Of a stretch of 64,000 nucleotides of DNA, positions 34,815 to 44,977 are shown piece by piece. The position numbers and the translations under genes are program-made. Origin of the DNA: Alphaproteobacteria bacterium (GTDB lineage: Bacteria > Pseudomonadota > Alphaproteobacteria > Rhodobacterales > Rhodobacteraceae); assembly GCA_030429105.1 (NCBI GenBank), contig JAUIDE010000005.1, forward strand, positions 1 to 64,000, written 5' to 3'. Each line of letters opens with the position of its first letter. The first letter of the stretch is position 1. The notes beneath the pieces are model-generated. The model worked only from the letters and a program-made list of their open reading frames with translations. It had not been told where the DNA came from and ran no database searches.

Positions 34815-35892
34815 TCGCCACCTCGCCTTCCGGCAGAACCACCCCGCGCTCTGCGTCGAAGGCGACAGGGAAGGCGGCGCCCGGCGCGGGCGGCGCGGCG
34901 CCCGCCGCCCCTCCAGAGCGGGTGACCACGAGAGGCTTCCCCTCTTGCCGCGCGAGGAAGGCATGCGTCGCATGGCCCTCGAACTCGGAGGAGAGGACGG
35001 GCGCGGAGATCGCGTTTTCCGCCGCTTCGCGCGGCTCCAGCGCCTCGGGCCGGACGAAGAGGATTGCTCTAGCGCCGGCTGAGAGACCGGGGCCGGCGCG
35101 CCCGCGCATCGGGCCGAACTCCGTTTCCACCCGCGCATAGCCGCCGGATATCTCCGCCACCCGGCCGCGGAGCGCGTTGTTCTCGCCCACGAAGGAGGCG
35201 ACGAAGGCGGTCTTCGGATCGCGGTAGATCGCCTCGCCGCTGCCGACCTGCTGAATCTCGCCGTGGCTCATCACCGCCACCCGGTCGGACATCGTCAGCG
35301 CCTCGCCCTGGTCGTGCGTGATGTAGATGAAGGTGACGCCGACCTGCCGCTGGATCGCGCGCAGCTCTGTCCGCATGTGCTGCCGGAGCTTGAGGTCGAG
35401 CGCGGAGAGAGGCTCGTCGAGCAGCAGAACCTCGGGCTTCACGGCGAGCGCGCGGGCGATGGCGACGCGCTGCTTCTGCCCGCCGGAAAGCTCGCTCACC
35501 AGCTTGTCGCCCTGGCCCGAGAGCGCGATGAGCTCGAGCAGTTCATCGGCCCGTTTCCGCCGCTCCGCCTTGGGGACGCCGCGCACCTCCAGGCCGAAGG
35601 CGATGTTTTCCCACACCTTCATCAGGGGGAAGAGCGCGAGGTTCTGGAAAATGAGCGCGGTCGGCCGCTTGTTCGGGCCGACGCCAGCCATGTCCCGCCC
35701 GCCGATGAGAACGCGGCCCTCCGTCGGTTCCTGAAAGCCCGAGACGGCGCGGAGGATCGTCGTCTTCCCGCAGCCCGAGGGCCCGAGGAAGGAGAAGAAT
35801 TCGCCCGCCCCGATCAGGAGGTCAGCGTTTTTCACTGCGGTGAAGTCGCCGAACCGGATGCTCACCCGGTCGAGCTGAACGTCTGCGCTCAT
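34807..35892 (-). CDS. ABC transporter ATP-binding protein, PotA-like
   Basis: 361-residue ATPase with Walker A GPSGCGKTT near residue 37, signature LSGGQKQRVAIARAL, Walker B VLLLDEPLSALD and switch YITHDQGEALTMSDR. The last ~120 residues are a TOBE-type regulatory domain (FVGENNALRGRVAEI, FVRPEALEP). This belongs to the spermidine/putrescine (PotA) and related opine/amino acid importers. The gene follows the binding-protein gene after 71 bases that carry a perfect 10-bp hairpin. Confidence 0.93.
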   Translation of the reverse strand: MSADVQLDRVSIRFGDFTAVKNADLLIGAGEFFSFLGPSGCGKTTILRAVSGFQEPTEGRVLIGGRDMAGVGPNKRPTALIFQNLALFPLMKVWENIAFGLEVRGVPKAERRKRADELLELIALSGQGDKLVSELSGGQKQRVAIARALAVKPEVLLLDEPLSALDLKLRQHMRTELRAIQRQVGVTFIYITHDQGEALTMSDRVAVMSHGEIQQVGSGEAIYRDPKTAFVASFVGENNALRGRVAEISGGYARVETEFGPMRGRAGPGLSAGARAILFVRPEALEPREAAENAISAPVLSSEFEGHATHAFLARQEGKPLVVTRSGGAAGAAPPAPGAAFPVAFDAERGVVLPEGEVASE

Positions 35893-35921
35893 CGAAAGGC
35901 CCCCGCCGCGCCGCGATGCTC

Positions 35922-35946
35922 GGGGGCCGGCTTCGCGCCGGCCCCC
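35922..35946 (-). repeat. Perfect hairpin between the binding-protein and ATPase genes
   Basis: GGGGGCCGGC and GCCGGCCCCC form a perfect 10-bp stem with a 5-base TTCGC loop. On the transcript it follows the binding-protein stop by 17 bases and precedes the ATPase start by 29. There is no U-tract, so a message-stabilising or partial attenuation role fits better than full termination. Confidence 0.8.
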
Positions 35947-35963
35947 GCTCGGTCATGCGAAGG

Positions 35964-37091
35964 TCACGCCGCCTGGAAGCGGTCGACATACTCCGTGCGG
36001 ACGCCGGCATACCATTCCGGCTCCCGCGGCCAGGCCCAGAGGTTGGAGAGAGCGTCCCCCGGATAGGCTTCGGCGAAGTTCTTCTTCGACACTTCGGTGA
36101 GGTGCGCGTCCGCGCCGATCACGCAGGAATTGTAGCCTGTCAGGTTCGCCGTCATGCCCCCGTTCTCCGGCCGGAAGGAGAATTCGAGGAAGGCGTAGAT
36201 CTGGTCCATGTTCTCGGCGCCGACGGGGATGGCGAGGCCGTCGACCCAGGCCAGTGCGCCTTCCTTGGGCGCCTGATAGGTGACGGGGTCGCCCGCCGCC
36301 TTCATCGCGAGGATCGGGCCGTCCCATGTCTGCCCGATCACGACGCCCTCGTTGAGGAGGCCGGTCTTCTGCCCGTCCGCGTCGTTCCAGAACTTCTTCA
36401 CATGACTCTTGCGGGCGATGGTCCAGTCCGTGACCTTCTGCCAGATCGGGCGCATCGCCTCCTCGGAGGCGTAGGCGGCCTTCATCGCGCCCGGCTCCAG
36501 CTCGCCTATCGTCTCCATGTAGAGACCGGCGCCGAGCATCATGGAATGCGGGCGGCCCATCATCTTGCCCGCCATCGCGTCGGACCAGAGATCGCCGTAG
36601 GAGGGGACGCCGCCCTCGGGCGTCCACTGATCGGTGCGCCAGGCGATGGCCTCCGTGCCCCAGAGCTGCGGCAGCCAGTGCGAGCCCGAGCCGCCGAAGT
36701 TCCATTCCTCCTCGCCGATCTTCACCAGCGCCGGGTTGAGCGCGGCGACCGGCACGCGCGCCATGTCGAACGGTTGGAGAAGCTCCAGCGGCTCCCACTG
36801 GGGCGAGCGCATGTTGGTGGGCGAGACGAGGTCGAAGCCGCGACCGCGGCTCGTCCGCATGTTGTTGATGATCTCCTCGTTCGAGCCGATTGGGGTGTGG
36901 TTGATGGTGATCCCCGTCTCCGCCTTGAACGCGTCCTTGAACGCGTCGGGCAGATAGTCGGACCACATCATCACGTTGATCTCGCCCGAGGAGGCGTTGG
37001 CCTTGCGCACGAAGGCCGGCGCGGCGAGCGCCGCGGCCGCGGTTCCTAGGAACCGGCGGCGGGAGAGGGGAAGTTTCGCAGAAATCGTCAT
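35964..37091 (-). CDS. ABC transporter substrate-binding protein, PotD-like, Tat-exported
   Basis: 375-residue periplasmic binding protein of the spermidine/putrescine (SBP_bac_8-like) group. The N-terminus has a twin-arginine signal (LSRRRFLGTAAAALAAPAF), so it is probably exported folded. The mature start EINVMMWSDYLPDAFKDAFK and the motif VIGQTWDGPILAMK match PotD/PotF-like proteins, whose Asp and Trp residues bind amines. I start at 37091 with GGAG in register; ATG at 37103 is an alternative. It is the first gene of the importer operon, preceded by a hairpin at 37114-37134. The ligand is unknown; a polyamine or a cationic heterocycle is possible. Confidence 0.92.
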   Translation of the reverse strand: MTISAKLPLSRRRFLGTAAAALAAPAFVRKANASSGEINVMMWSDYLPDAFKDAFKAETGITINHTPIGSNEEIINNMRTSRGRGFDLVSPTNMRSPQWEPLELLQPFDMARVPVAALNPALVKIGEEEWNFGGSGSHWLPQLWGTEAIAWRTDQWTPEGGVPSYGDLWSDAMAGKMMGRPHSMMLGAGLYMETIGELEPGAMKAAYASEEAMRPIWQKVTDWTIARKSHVKKFWNDADGQKTGLLNEGVVIGQTWDGPILAMKAAGDPVTYQAPKEGALAWVDGLAIPVGAENMDQIYAFLEFSFRPENGGMTANLTGYNSCVIGADAHLTEVSKKNFAEAYPGDALSNLWAWPREPEWYAGVRTEYVDRFQAA

Positions 37092-37113
37092 CGAACGCTC
37101 CATGTTGGCGGCT

Positions 37114-37134
37114 GCGCCCCGCTGACCGGGGCGC
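37114..37134 (-). promoter_or_regulatory. 5'-leader hairpin upstream of the binding-protein gene
   Basis: GCGCCCCG and CGGGGCGC form a perfect 8-bp stem with a 5-base loop, 22 bases before the chosen start of the PotD-like gene. It could be the end of the transketolase transcript or a leader structure. No U-run follows and I do not recognise a riboswitch class. Confidence 0.45.
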
Positions 37135-37295
37135 CCTCTTGTTCGCGGCGGCGCAGCCGGATAGGGCCGCTTGCGCCGCGCGACGTCGGGCGCAGGTTTC
37201 ACCAGCGCGCAGCCCGTTGCAAGCTTTCGTTAACGCAGGATCGCGACGTTTCTCTTGCACCGCGCCGCGCGCAGCGAGGCGCCGTCGCTATCGGC

Positions 37296-39311
37296 TCAGA
37301 GCAGCGCCTTCGCCGCCGCCGCCGCGGCTTCCGCCGTGATGCCGAAATGCCTGTAGAGCTCGGGCGCCGGGCCGGAGGCGCCGAAGTCCTCCATGCCGAT
37401 GAAGGCGGCCTTCCGCCCGTCCCCCCGCTCGCCGGCGAGCCAGCGGTCCCACCCGAAGCCCGTGGCTGCCTCGATGGCGACGCGGACGGGGCCGCGCGGC
37501 AGGACCCTGCGGCGATAGCCTTCATCCATCGACGCGAAGAGCTCCCACGAGGGCATGGAGACGACACGCGCGCCGATCCCCTCCGCCTGGAGCGCGGCCC
37601 GCGCGGCCATCGCGATCTCGACCTCGGAGCCGGTGGCCATGAGGATGACCTGCCGCTTGCCCTCCGCCTCCGCCAGCACATAGGCGCCCTGTTCGGAGAG
37701 GTTGCGGTTGGTGTGGTCCGTCCGCAGCGTCGGCAGGTTCTGCCGCGTCAGCGCCAGCACGCTCGGGCCCTTGCGTGTCAGCGCGATCTCCCATGCCTCA
37801 GCGGTCTCCACCGCGTCGGCGGGGCGGAGGACGCAGAAGCCCGGCGTCGCCCGAAGCATGGCGAGATGTTCGACCGGCTGGTGCGTCGGCCCGTCCTCGC
37901 CGAGGCCGATGCTGTCATGCGTCATCACGTAGATCACGCGCTGGCCCATCAGCGCGGAGAGGCGCATGGCCCCGCGGGCGTAATCCGAAAAGACGAGGAA
38001 GGTGCCGCCATAGGGAACGACGCCGCCATGGAGCGCCATGCCGTTCATCGCCGCCGCCATGCCGTGCTCGCGGATGCCGAAATAGACGTAGCGGCCGCCC
38101 GGGTTCTCGGCGGAAAAGACGCCGAGATCAGGCGTCAGCGTGTTGTTGGAGCCCGTGAGGTCCGCCGAGCCGCCGATCGTCTCCGGCATCACCGGGTTGA
38201 CCGCGGCGAGGACGTTCTCGGAGGCCTTGCGCGTGGCGACGGAGGGGCGGGACTCGCTCGCCTCCTTCTTGAAGCGGCGGATGGCGCCGGCGAGCCGCTT
38301 CGGGGCGGCGCCGGAGACGACGCGATCGAACTCCTCGCGTCGACGGGGGGAGATTTTATCGAGGCGAGCCTCCCAGGCCTCCCGCGCCGCGGCGCCCTTG
38401 CGCCCGATCTCCGCCCATTCCGCGGCGATGTCCGCCGGTATCTCGAAGGGCCCCTCGCTCCAGCCATAGGCGGCGCGGGCGCCCGCGATCTCCGCCGCGC
38501 CGAGCGGGGAGCCGTGGGCCTTCGCGCTGTCCTGTTTCGTCGGCGCGCCGAGGCCGATGTGAGTCTTGCAGGCGATGAGCGTCGGCTGCGCCGAGCCCTT
38601 CGCCGCCTCAAGCGCCGCGCCGATGGCCGCCGGGTCGTGCCCGTCGATCTCGATCACTTCCCAGCCCGAGGCGCGGAAGCGCGTGGGCTGGTCCGTCACG
38701 TCCGAGAGGGAGACGGCCCCATCGATGGAGATCCCGTTGTCGTCCCAGAGCACGATAAGCTTGCCGAGGGCGAGGCGCCCGGCGAGGCCTATCGCCTCCT
38801 GGCTCACGCCCTCCATCAGGCAGCCGTCCCCGGCTATGACGTAGGTGTGGTGATCGACGACCTGCTTGCCGAAGCGCGCGGCCATGGACCGCTCCGCCAT
38901 CGCCATGCCGACCGCGGTGGCGAGGCCCTGGCCGAGCGGGCCCGTCGTCGTCTCGATCCCGGCGCCGTGGCCGAATTCGGGGTGCCCCGCCGTCCGCGCG
39001 CCAAGCTGGCGGAAGCGCTTCAGCTCATCGAGCGGGAAATCGGCGTGGCCAGTGAGGTGGAGAAGGCCGTAGAGCAGCATGGAGCCGTGGCCGGCGGAGA
39101 GCACGAACCGGTCCCGGTCGGGCCAGTGAGGGGCCGAGGCGTCGAACTTCATGTGGTCGCGGAAGAGGACGGTCGCGACGTCCGCCATGCCCATCGGCAT
39201 GCCGGGATGGCCGGAATTCGCCGCCTCCACCGCGTCCATGGCGAGAACGCGGAGCGCGGCGGCGCGGCGCCAGTGGTCGGGATGGGCGGCGCGGAGGGCG
39301 GCGATGTCCAC
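37296..39311 (-). CDS. tkt: Transketolase
   Basis: 671-residue thiamine-diphosphate enzyme that moves two-carbon ketol units in the pentose phosphate pathway and, in autotrophs, the Calvin cycle. The N-terminal [21 protein letters not shown] contains the conserved SGHPG, the ThDP motif is [13 protein letters not shown] through LIVLWDDN, and the pyrimidine domain has [21 protein letters not shown]. The length is standard. The gene stands in the same direction as its neighbours but 78 bases after the AA_synth gene and is probably transcribed independently. Confidence 0.97.
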   Translation of the reverse strand: MDIAALRAAHPDHWRRAAALRVLAMDAVEAANSGHPGMPMGMADVATVLFRDHMKFDASAPHWPDRDRFVLSAGHGSMLLYGLLHLTGHADFPLDELKRFRQLGARTAGHPEFGHGAGIETTTGPLGQGLATAVGMAMAERSMAARFGKQVVDHHTYVIAGDGCLMEGVSQEAIGLAGRLALGKLIVLWDDNGISIDGAVSLSDVTDQPTRFRASGWEVIEIDGHDPAAIGAALEAAKGSAQPTLIACKTHIGLGAPTKQDSAKAHGSPLGAAEIAGARAAYGWSEGPFEIPADIAAEWAEIGRKGAAAREAWEARLDKISPRRREEFDRVVSGAAPKRLAGAIRRFKKEASESRPSVATRKASENVLAAVNPVMPETIGGSADLTGSNNTLTPDLGVFSAENPGGRYVYFGIREHGMAAAMNGMALHGGVVPYGGTFLVFSDYARGAMRLSALMGQRVIYVMTHDSIGLGEDGPTHQPVEHLAMLRATPGFCVLRPADAVETAEAWEIALTRKGPSVLALTRQNLPTLRTDHTNRNLSEQGAYVLAEAEGKRQVILMATGSEVEIAMAARAALQAEGIGARVVSMPSWELFASMDEGYRRRVLPRGPVRVAIEAATGFGWDRWLAGERGDGRKAAFIGMEDFGASGPAPELYRHFGITAEAAAAAAKALL

Positions 39312-39389
39312 GGGGCGACTCTCTCATGTCCAGATCGGGTGACGGCTTATCGCGGAGCGCCGGGCGGCGGGTCAACCCCGCGCCCGGAT

Positions 39390-39965
39390 TCAGCCCGCTG
39401 GCGGCTGCTTCGGCGGGCCGCCGCCGACGCGGGGCAGGGGGCGGCCCCCGTCCGTCAGCGCGACGGCGAGGACGATCTCTCCCGCCCGCGGCGCGTCCGG
39501 CATGGAGACCGTGATCGCGTCGAAATGCGCGCGGGACCATGCGTCATGCCGGTGCCCGAGCGGCACGTCGAAGCTCCGCCCTGGCCCGCCGCGCCCCTTG
39601 GCCGAGGGGATCAGCGCCGCGCCGCCGCCGATCAGCGCGCGGAGCGGCGCGCCGAGCTTCGGATGGAGAAGCGCGGCGGCGTGTTCCATCTCCCCGTCTT
39701 CGCCAACGAGAGCCGCCTTGCCGTAGCCCTCCACCGCCTCCGGCGCGCAGCCGAGGGTGGCGAGGGCGAGGCGGCCAAGCCTGTCGCCGAGGATCGCGCC
39801 CGTTTCGATCAGCTCCGAGAGATCCTCCACATAGCGCCCTGCGAAGGGGTTCGAGACGACGGCGAGCGCGACGGCGCGGCGGATCGGGCGGGGGAGGGGA
39901 CGGGTGAGCTCCGCGAAGGTTTCTTCCACCAAAGTCAGCGTCTTGCGGATTTCGGGTTCAGGCAT
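39390..39965 (-). CDS. Amino acid synthesis (AA_synth, PF06684/DUF1185) family protein
   Basis: 191 residues. The family pattern is visible: N-terminal IRKTLTLVEETFAE, then AVALAVVSNPFAGRYVEDLSEL, the GYGKAALVGEDGEMEHAAALLH segment (only part of it is quoted here as YGKAALVGEDGE) and GRSFDVPLGHRHDAWSRAHFD. The name 'amino acid synthesis' is historical and the biochemical role is not established. It ends the five-gene cluster and overlaps the UPF0280 gene by 8 bases, with GAGGAG upstream of the chosen ATG at 39965. The conserved link with a hydroxynicotinate-reductase-like gene suggests a step in N-heterocycle breakdown (inference). Confidence 0.85.
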   Translation of the reverse strand: MPEPEIRKTLTLVEETFAELTRPLPRPIRRAVALAVVSNPFAGRYVEDLSELIETGAILGDRLGRLALATLGCAPEAVEGYGKAALVGEDGEMEHAAALLHPKLGAPLRALIGGGAALIPSAKGRGGPGRSFDVPLGHRHDAWSRAHFDAITVSMPDAPRAGEIVLAVALTDGGRPLPRVGGGPPKQPPAG

Positions 39966-40797
39966 GGGCGAGGCGCTCCTCGGGGTCAAGCATGAGGGTC
40001 TCGCCGCCGAGCGCGAGGAGGGCGCCGCGGATCAGCCCGTCGTCGCGCATCCGTCGCGCCTCCGCGAGCCCCGCGGCCAGCGCGGCGCGGGCTTCCGCGG
40101 AAGAGATCGGGCCGAGGCCGGTGACGACCAGCCTTTCTCCAAGGTCGCTGTCGGGCGCGAGGCTCCGCGCCGGGGCGCGAGCGATGGCGGGATGGCCGGG
40201 CAGGTCGACGGCGTTGCCGATCAGCGTCGCCGCCGCGTCCGCCGCCGCGGCGGTTTCCGCCAACACGGTTACGCTCTCCGCAATCCCGAGGCTGAAGCTC
40301 CTCCCGCCGCGGCCGGAGGTGGCTACACCGCCGAACCCGCCTCCGGCGGCAAGGCGGAAGCGTCCGATCTCCCGACCGTCCGGGGCGCGGATCGCGGTGT
40401 CGAACGTCTCGCCGGGCGCGAGATGCAGCGCGATGTCGCCGCCATTGTTGACATAGGCGCGGGCGAGCGGCCCGGCGCGGCGCATCGCCGAGAGCACGGT
40501 CTCCGCCACCGCGCCCGCCACCGCCGCCATCGGCGTGACGAAGGCGCGGGCGGCGTGCGGGCGCGTCGCCAACCACATGCGCCGCGCCGTTTCGCCTTCG
40601 GGGCGTTCGGCGGTCGGGCGGCGAAGGAGCGGCAGCTCCGCGCAGAGCTCTTCGAGGATCGTCGCGAAACGCGTCTCCGCCGCTTGGAGGGCGGCGGCGC
40701 GGCCCGGCCCGTCCGCCCCGATCACGAGGTCGATGGGCCCGTGCCGGAGCGAGAGCCGCCCGCCGGAGAGCGGGGCCGAGACGGGCCGCTCCCTCAC
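39958..40797 (-). CDS. UPF0280 family protein (ApbE-like fold)
   Basis: 279 residues of the UPF0280 family, a relative of ApbE FAD:protein FMN transferases. Visible family stretches are FVTPMAAVAGAVAETVLSAM and AYVNNGGDIALHLAPGE, the latter matching the ApbE-like metal/FAD-binding NNGGD segment, and the later SLGIAESVTVLAETAAAADA. The start is GTG at 40797, overlapping the stop of the Hnr-like gene as GTGA; no ATG fits. Its coupling to a gene for a protein whose characterised relative carries covalent flavin makes a flavin-attachment role plausible, but this is an inference. Confidence 0.87.
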   Translation of the reverse strand: MRERPVSAPLSGGRLSLRHGPIDLVIGADGPGRAAALQAAETRFATILEELCAELPLLRRPTAERPEGETARRMWLATRPHAARAFVTPMAAVAGAVAETVLSAMRRAGPLARAYVNNGGDIALHLAPGETFDTAIRAPDGREIGRFRLAAGGGFGGVATSGRGGRSFSLGIAESVTVLAETAAAADAAATLIGNAVDLPGHPAIARAPARSLAPDSDLGERLVVTGLGPISSAEARAALAAGLAEARRMRDDGLIRGALLALGGETLMLDPEERLAHA

Positions 40798-42236
40798 CGT
40801 CCCCACCGGAAATTGCGCGCCGACCGCGGGTCCGGCGCCGCCGAAGCCTCGCGCCGCGCTCCGCCGATCACCTCCGCGAGCGGGCGGACCTGATCGGCAT
40901 GGCCGCCGAGGGCGAGATAGTCCGACAGGCGGAGCGTGAACTCGATGGGCGCGACGAGCGCCGGCGTCGGCACATAGCCGAATGCGTTGTGCGGCGTCTC
41001 CGTCACGTCCGCCATCACGGTGATGCCGCCGCCGGGCCAGAGATAGGCCGGCGCCCCGCCGATGGTGACGTTGGAAAGCATGGCGCGCACGGCGCGCGTG
41101 AGCCCGACCGGGTTCTCCGTCACGCCCGAGCGGAGCGAGCCGCCGGCGCCTGCCATAAAGAGCGCGGATGTCAGCGCGGGCTCGCAATTCTCCCGCACCC
41201 GTTCGGCGGAGGCGACAAGGGCGGGCGGCAGGTCCTCCTCCTCCGGCTCCAGCGCCTCGTTGAGGCGGAAGAAGGCGGCGTCCTCCCCCGTGGTCGAGAC
41301 CATGAAGAGCGTCATGCCCGGCCGCGCCTTCTTCGGGTCGGCGGGGCGGAGGATGGCGCGCGGGTCGGTCACGTCCGTCCCGCCCCAGCCGGCGCCGGGC
41401 TCCGCCACCTGGAAATAGCGGCCGGGGGTGGAGCGGCGGCCCTTCACGCGGATGCCGGTCGGCTCCAGCCCGAGCATTCGCCCGGCCTGATGCTCGGAGA
41501 GGACGCCGGTGATGTGGTCGTCCACCACGATCACCTCGTCCGCATGGGGCGCCCATTGCTTCGCGAACATGCCGATGGCGGCGGAGCCGCAGCCGACGCG
41601 CATCAGCCGCTCCTCCTTCCCGTCGATCAGCGGCGCGCGACCGGCCTGCACGACCATCGTCGCGCCGCCCTCGACGGATAGCTCCACCGCCTCCCGATTG
41701 CAGAGCGCGAGAAGCGTGGCGCAAGTGACGCGCCCCTCAGCCTTTCCGCCCCCGGTCAGATGCTCAACCCCGCCGAGGGAGAGCATGCGCGAGCCGTATT
41801 CCGAGGTCGTGACATGGCCGACCGGCTCGCCCTCCGCGCGGACGATGGAGCGCTCTTCACCGATATGGCGGTCCGTGTCGATCTTCAGCTTCACGCCGCA
41901 ATAGGAGAAGATGCCTTCGGTGACGACCGTCACCATGTCCACCCCCTCCACCTCCTCGGACACGATGAAGGGCGCGGGCTTGTAATCGGGATAGGTCGTG
42001 CCGGCGCCCACTGCCGTGAGGAAGGGCCTGCCGCGGACGATGCCGCCGTCCCAGGCGTCGCCAAGAAAGGGCACGGCGGGCGCGCCCGCCTCAATGGCGG
42101 TGAGCGGGTCGAGCCGCACCAGTTCGCCCCCGCAATTGGCGTAGCGGTCGCAGGCGCCCGCCCGGCCCTCGGCGATGTAGCAGAGCACTGGGCAGGCGTC
42201 GCAGCGGATCTTCCCGACCTCGGGCGCGTCGCTCAT
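40794..42236 (-). CDS. 6-hydroxynicotinate reductase-like Fe-S protein
   Basis: 480 residues resembling 6-hydroxynicotinate reductase (Hnr) of Eubacterium barkeri, which reduces 6-hydroxynicotinate to a tetrahydro-6-oxo product and carries a 4Fe-4S centre and covalent flavin. The N-terminus has a Cys cluster at 12, 15, 19, 29 and 35 (CDACPVLC...GACDRYANC), a plausible Fe-S site. Other landmarks are [20 protein letters not shown] and the C-terminal [22 protein letters not shown] at 190-193 is the only stretch resembling a flavinylation site and it is not canonical. Gene starts and stops overlap with both neighbours (ATGA, GTGA). Function in an aerobe is inferred from similarity and from the adjacent hydroxylase. 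Confidence 0.82.
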   Translation of the reverse strand: MSDAPEVGKIRCDACPVLCYIAEGRAGACDRYANCGGELVRLDPLTAIEAGAPAVPFLGDAWDGGIVRGRPFLTAVGAGTTYPDYKPAPFIVSEEVEGVDMVTVVTEGIFSYCGVKLKIDTDRHIGEERSIVRAEGEPVGHVTTSEYGSRMLSLGGVEHLTGGGKAEGRVTCATLLALCNREAVELSVEGGATMVVQAGRAPLIDGKEERLMRVGCGSAAIGMFAKQWAPHADEVIVVDDHITGVLSEHQAGRMLGLEPTGIRVKGRRSTPGRYFQVAEPGAGWGGTDVTDPRAILRPADPKKARPGMTLFMVSTTGEDAAFFRLNEALEPEEEDLPPALVASAERVRENCEPALTSALFMAGAGGSLRSGVTENPVGLTRAVRAMLSNVTIGGAPAYLWPGGGITVMADVTETPHNAFGYVPTPALVAPIEFTLRLSDYLALGGHADQVRPLAEVIGGARREASAAPDPRSARNFRWGR

Positions 42237-44977
42237 GCGCCGGCCTTCCGGAGCGCCGCGAAGAGCCGCGCGGGCGTCGCCGGCAGCTTGGCCGGACGCA
42301 CGCCTGTCGCGTGCGCGATGGCGTTGAGGATCGCCGGCGCGGTCGGGATCAGGGCGTGTTCGCCAAGGCCCTTGGCCCCGAACGGCCCATGCATGTCCCC
42401 CGCTTCGACGACAATCGTCTCGACCGGCGGCATGTCGCCGATGGTGGGGATGAGATAATCGTGCAGGTTCTCCGTCCGCCCCGGAATGTATTCCTCCATC
42501 AGCGCCATGCCGAGCCCCTGCGCGATCCCGCCCTCGACCTGCCCCTCGATGAGGAGCGGGTTGATGGCCCGGCCCACGTCATGCGCCGCGACGAAGCCTA
42601 GCGGGCGGACGGTTCCGAGCGCGAGGTCCACCTCTACTTCTGCGATATGCGCTGCGTAGCCGAACTGGGCGTAGGGCTCGCCCTGACCCGAAGCGTCGAG
42701 CGGCTTCGTCGGTGGGTCGTAGGTCTCCTCCACCCGGATCGCATAGCCGAGATCGTCGGGCGCGAATGCGAAGAGCGAAGGGCGGTGCGTCACGCCCGCC
42801 ACTGTGACGGTCAATCCCTCCGGCCCGGAGCCGATCCGCGCGCCTTCTCCCGCATTGACGAGGGCGAGGAGACGGGCGCGGAGCGCAAGGCCGGCGAGGC
42901 GCGCGGCGTTCCCGGTCACGAAAGTCTGGCGGGAGGCGGAGGTCTTGCCCGCGTCGGGCGTCAGGTCGGTGTCGGCCCCGACTGTTTCGATGGCGGAAAG
43001 GGGTGCGCCGAGCGCCTCCGCGAAGATCTGGGGGATAACGGTGTCCGCCCCCTGGCCGATGTCCATCGCGCCCTGATGCAGCACGATCCGCCCCTCCGGC
43101 GTGACCCCGGCGCGAATCGTAGAGGGATTGGGGAGCGAGGTGTTCCCACAGCCGTACCAGCCCGCCGCCACGCCGACCCCGCGGCGGAGCGGGCCGGTTT
43201 CGCCCACGTTGAACGCCTCCGCCGCAGCCCGCCGCGCCCTCCACGGCGCGCGCAGCGCTTCGAGGCAGGCGGAGATGCCGACGCCGTGGGAAAAGACCTG
43301 CCCCGTCACCGTCGGTTCGCTGTCGCGAAGCGCGTTGAGGATGCGGAACTCGAGCGGATCGAGACCGAGACGCGCCGCCAGCTCGTCCATCAGCGGCTCC
43401 GCCGCCGCCGCGGCCTGCGGCACGCCGAAGCCGCGGAAGGCGCCGGAGGGCGGGTTGTTGGTGTGGATCGCGCGCGCCTCCGCCCGATAGTCCTGCACCA
43501 GATAGGGGCCGGAGGCGTGGACGGGCACACGGTTGGCAACAGTCGGGCCCCAGGAAGCGTAGGCGCCGGTGTCGAATTCGCCCTCGAAGGCGAAGCCGCA
43601 GAGCCGCCCGTCCTCATCCGCCCCAATCCGCACCCGCATGGCGGCGGGATGCCGCTTCGTGCTCGCCCGCATCGACTCGCTCCGGCTCCAGGCGATGCGG
43701 ACGGGCCGGCCCGTGCGGATTGCGGCGAGGGCGAGGTAGGGCTGAACCGAAAGGTCGAGTTTCGCGCCGAACCCGCCGCCGACGGCGGTGGGCCGGATAC
43801 GGATGCGGCTCTCGGGCCAGCCGAGGATGAGCGCCAGCGCCTCCCGGTCCATCCCCGGCGCCTGGGTGCAGGCGGAGACCTCCAGCCTCTCTCCCTTCAT
43901 CTCCGCGAAACCGGCCTCGGGCTCGACATAGGCGTGCTCGACGAAGCTCGTCTCCAGCCGCCCCTCGACGACATGGGCGGCGCGCGCAAGCGCCGCCTCG
44001 GCGTCGCCGCGGGCGACGAAGCCTCGGCACATGAGGTTGCCGGGCCGCCCTTCATGCAACGCCGCTGCATCGGGGGCACGCGCCGCCGCCGGGCTTTCCA
44101 CAGCGGGCAGGGGCGCCCATGAGACGGGAAACTCATCCGGGGCGAAGCGCGCCATCTCCTCCGCCTCGCCCACGACGGCGGCGACCGCCTCGCCCCGGAA
44201 GCGGACCTCGGAGACTGCGAAGACGGGCTGGTCCGCAAAGGCCGGGATGACGCCGAAGCGGTTCTCCCCCGGCACGTCCGCAGCCGTGAGCACGCAGGCG
44301 ACCCATGGCCGGGAGGCCGCCCAAGCCTCCAGGTCGCCGAAGGCGAAGGCGGCGCGGGGATGGGGCGAACGGATAATGCGAAGTACGAGCGCGCCGGGGG
44401 GCGCGAGATCGTCCCCGAACCGTGTCAGCCCCACGACCTTCTCCGCCCCGTCGCGCCGGATCACGCCCGCGCCGACGCCGCCCTCCGTGGGCGCGGGCGC
44501 GATGCGCCCCGCCGCCGCATCCGCCACCGCCGCGACGATCTTGCGGTAGCCGGTGCAGCGGCAGAGGACGCCGGCGAGCGCTCGCTCGATCTCCGCCTCG
44601 CCTTTCGGCCCCTCGGCGCGGAGCAGGGCGGCGGCGGAGACCATCATGCCCGGCGTGCAGATCCCGCATTGCGCGGCTCCACGCGCCTCGAACGCCGCGG
44701 CGAGGGCGCGGCCCTCGGTTGTCTCCCGCAGGGCGGCGACCGTCTCGACCGAGCGCCCCTCCGCCCGCCGCGCTGGGGTCAGGCAGGCGCAGACAGGCGC
44801 GCCGTCGACCATCACGGTGCAGGCCCCGCAATCCCCCGCGTCGCAGCCGATCTTGACCTCGAGCGCGCCGAGCCGGTTTCGCAGGGTCTCCGAAAGCCGC
44901 TCGCCCGCGCGGGGCTCCGCCGCGACCGGCGCGCCGTTGAGGCGAAAGGCGAGCGGGGCGGGGGCGGCGCGGTTCAC
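42233..44977 (-). CDS. Xanthine dehydrogenase-family hydroxylase, fused 2Fe-2S and molybdopterin subunits
   Basis: 914 residues. Residues 1-155 are the 2Fe-2S subunit: plant-type cluster Cys45, Cys50, Cys53, Cys65 and the second cluster Cys104, Cys107, Cys139, Cys141 ([17 protein letters not shown]). Residues ~165-914 are the molybdopterin subunit, with the conserved active-site Glu873 in [17 protein letters not shown]. In most relatives these are separate polypeptides; here the electron-entry and Mo parts are fused. Such enzymes hydroxylate a carbon next to N in heteroaromatic rings using water. The gene overlaps both the FAD-subunit gene and the Hnr-like gene by four bases. Substrate unknown; nicotinate-like heterocycles fit the neighbour. 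Confidence 0.92.
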   Translation of the reverse strand: MNRAAPAPLAFRLNGAPVAAEPRAGERLSETLRNRLGALEVKIGCDAGDCGACTVMVDGAPVCACLTPARRAEGRSVETVAALRETTEGRALAAAFEARGAAQCGICTPGMMVSAAALLRAEGPKGEAEIERALAGVLCRCTGYRKIVAAVADAAAGRIAPAPTEGGVGAGVIRRDGAEKVVGLTRFGDDLAPPGALVLRIIRSPHPRAAFAFGDLEAWAASRPWVACVLTAADVPGENRFGVIPAFADQPVFAVSEVRFRGEAVAAVVGEAEEMARFAPDEFPVSWAPLPAVESPAAARAPDAAALHEGRPGNLMCRGFVARGDAEAALARAAHVVEGRLETSFVEHAYVEPEAGFAEMKGERLEVSACTQAPGMDREALALILGWPESRIRIRPTAVGGGFGAKLDLSVQPYLALAAIRTGRPVRIAWSRSESMRASTKRHPAAMRVRIGADEDGRLCGFAFEGEFDTGAYASWGPTVANRVPVHASGPYLVQDYRAEARAIHTNNPPSGAFRGFGVPQAAAAAEPLMDELAARLGLDPLEFRILNALRDSEPTVTGQVFSHGVGISACLEALRAPWRARRAAAEAFNVGETGPLRRGVGVAAGWYGCGNTSLPNPSTIRAGVTPEGRIVLHQGAMDIGQGADTVIPQIFAEALGAPLSAIETVGADTDLTPDAGKTSASRQTFVTGNAARLAGLALRARLLALVNAGEGARIGSGPEGLTVTVAGVTHRPSLFAFAPDDLGYAIRVEETYDPPTKPLDASGQGEPYAQFGYAAHIAEVEVDLALGTVRPLGFVAAHDVGRAINPLLIEGQVEGGIAQGLGMALMEEYIPGRTENLHDYLIPTIGDMPPVETIVVEAGDMHGPFGAKGLGEHALIPTAPAILNAIAHATGVRPAKLPATPARLFAALRKAGA

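Noticed and set aside
33864-35138. 424-residue open frame for the PotB-like permease
   Set aside because: The extra N-terminus overlaps the ATPase gene out of frame; the hydrophobic permease start and GTG with ribosome-binding site are at 34814.
39958-41724. 588-residue open frame including UPF0280
   Set aside because: Upstream half is an Arg/Gly-rich shadow of the Hnr-like gene; UPF0280 homology starts at the GTG at 40797.
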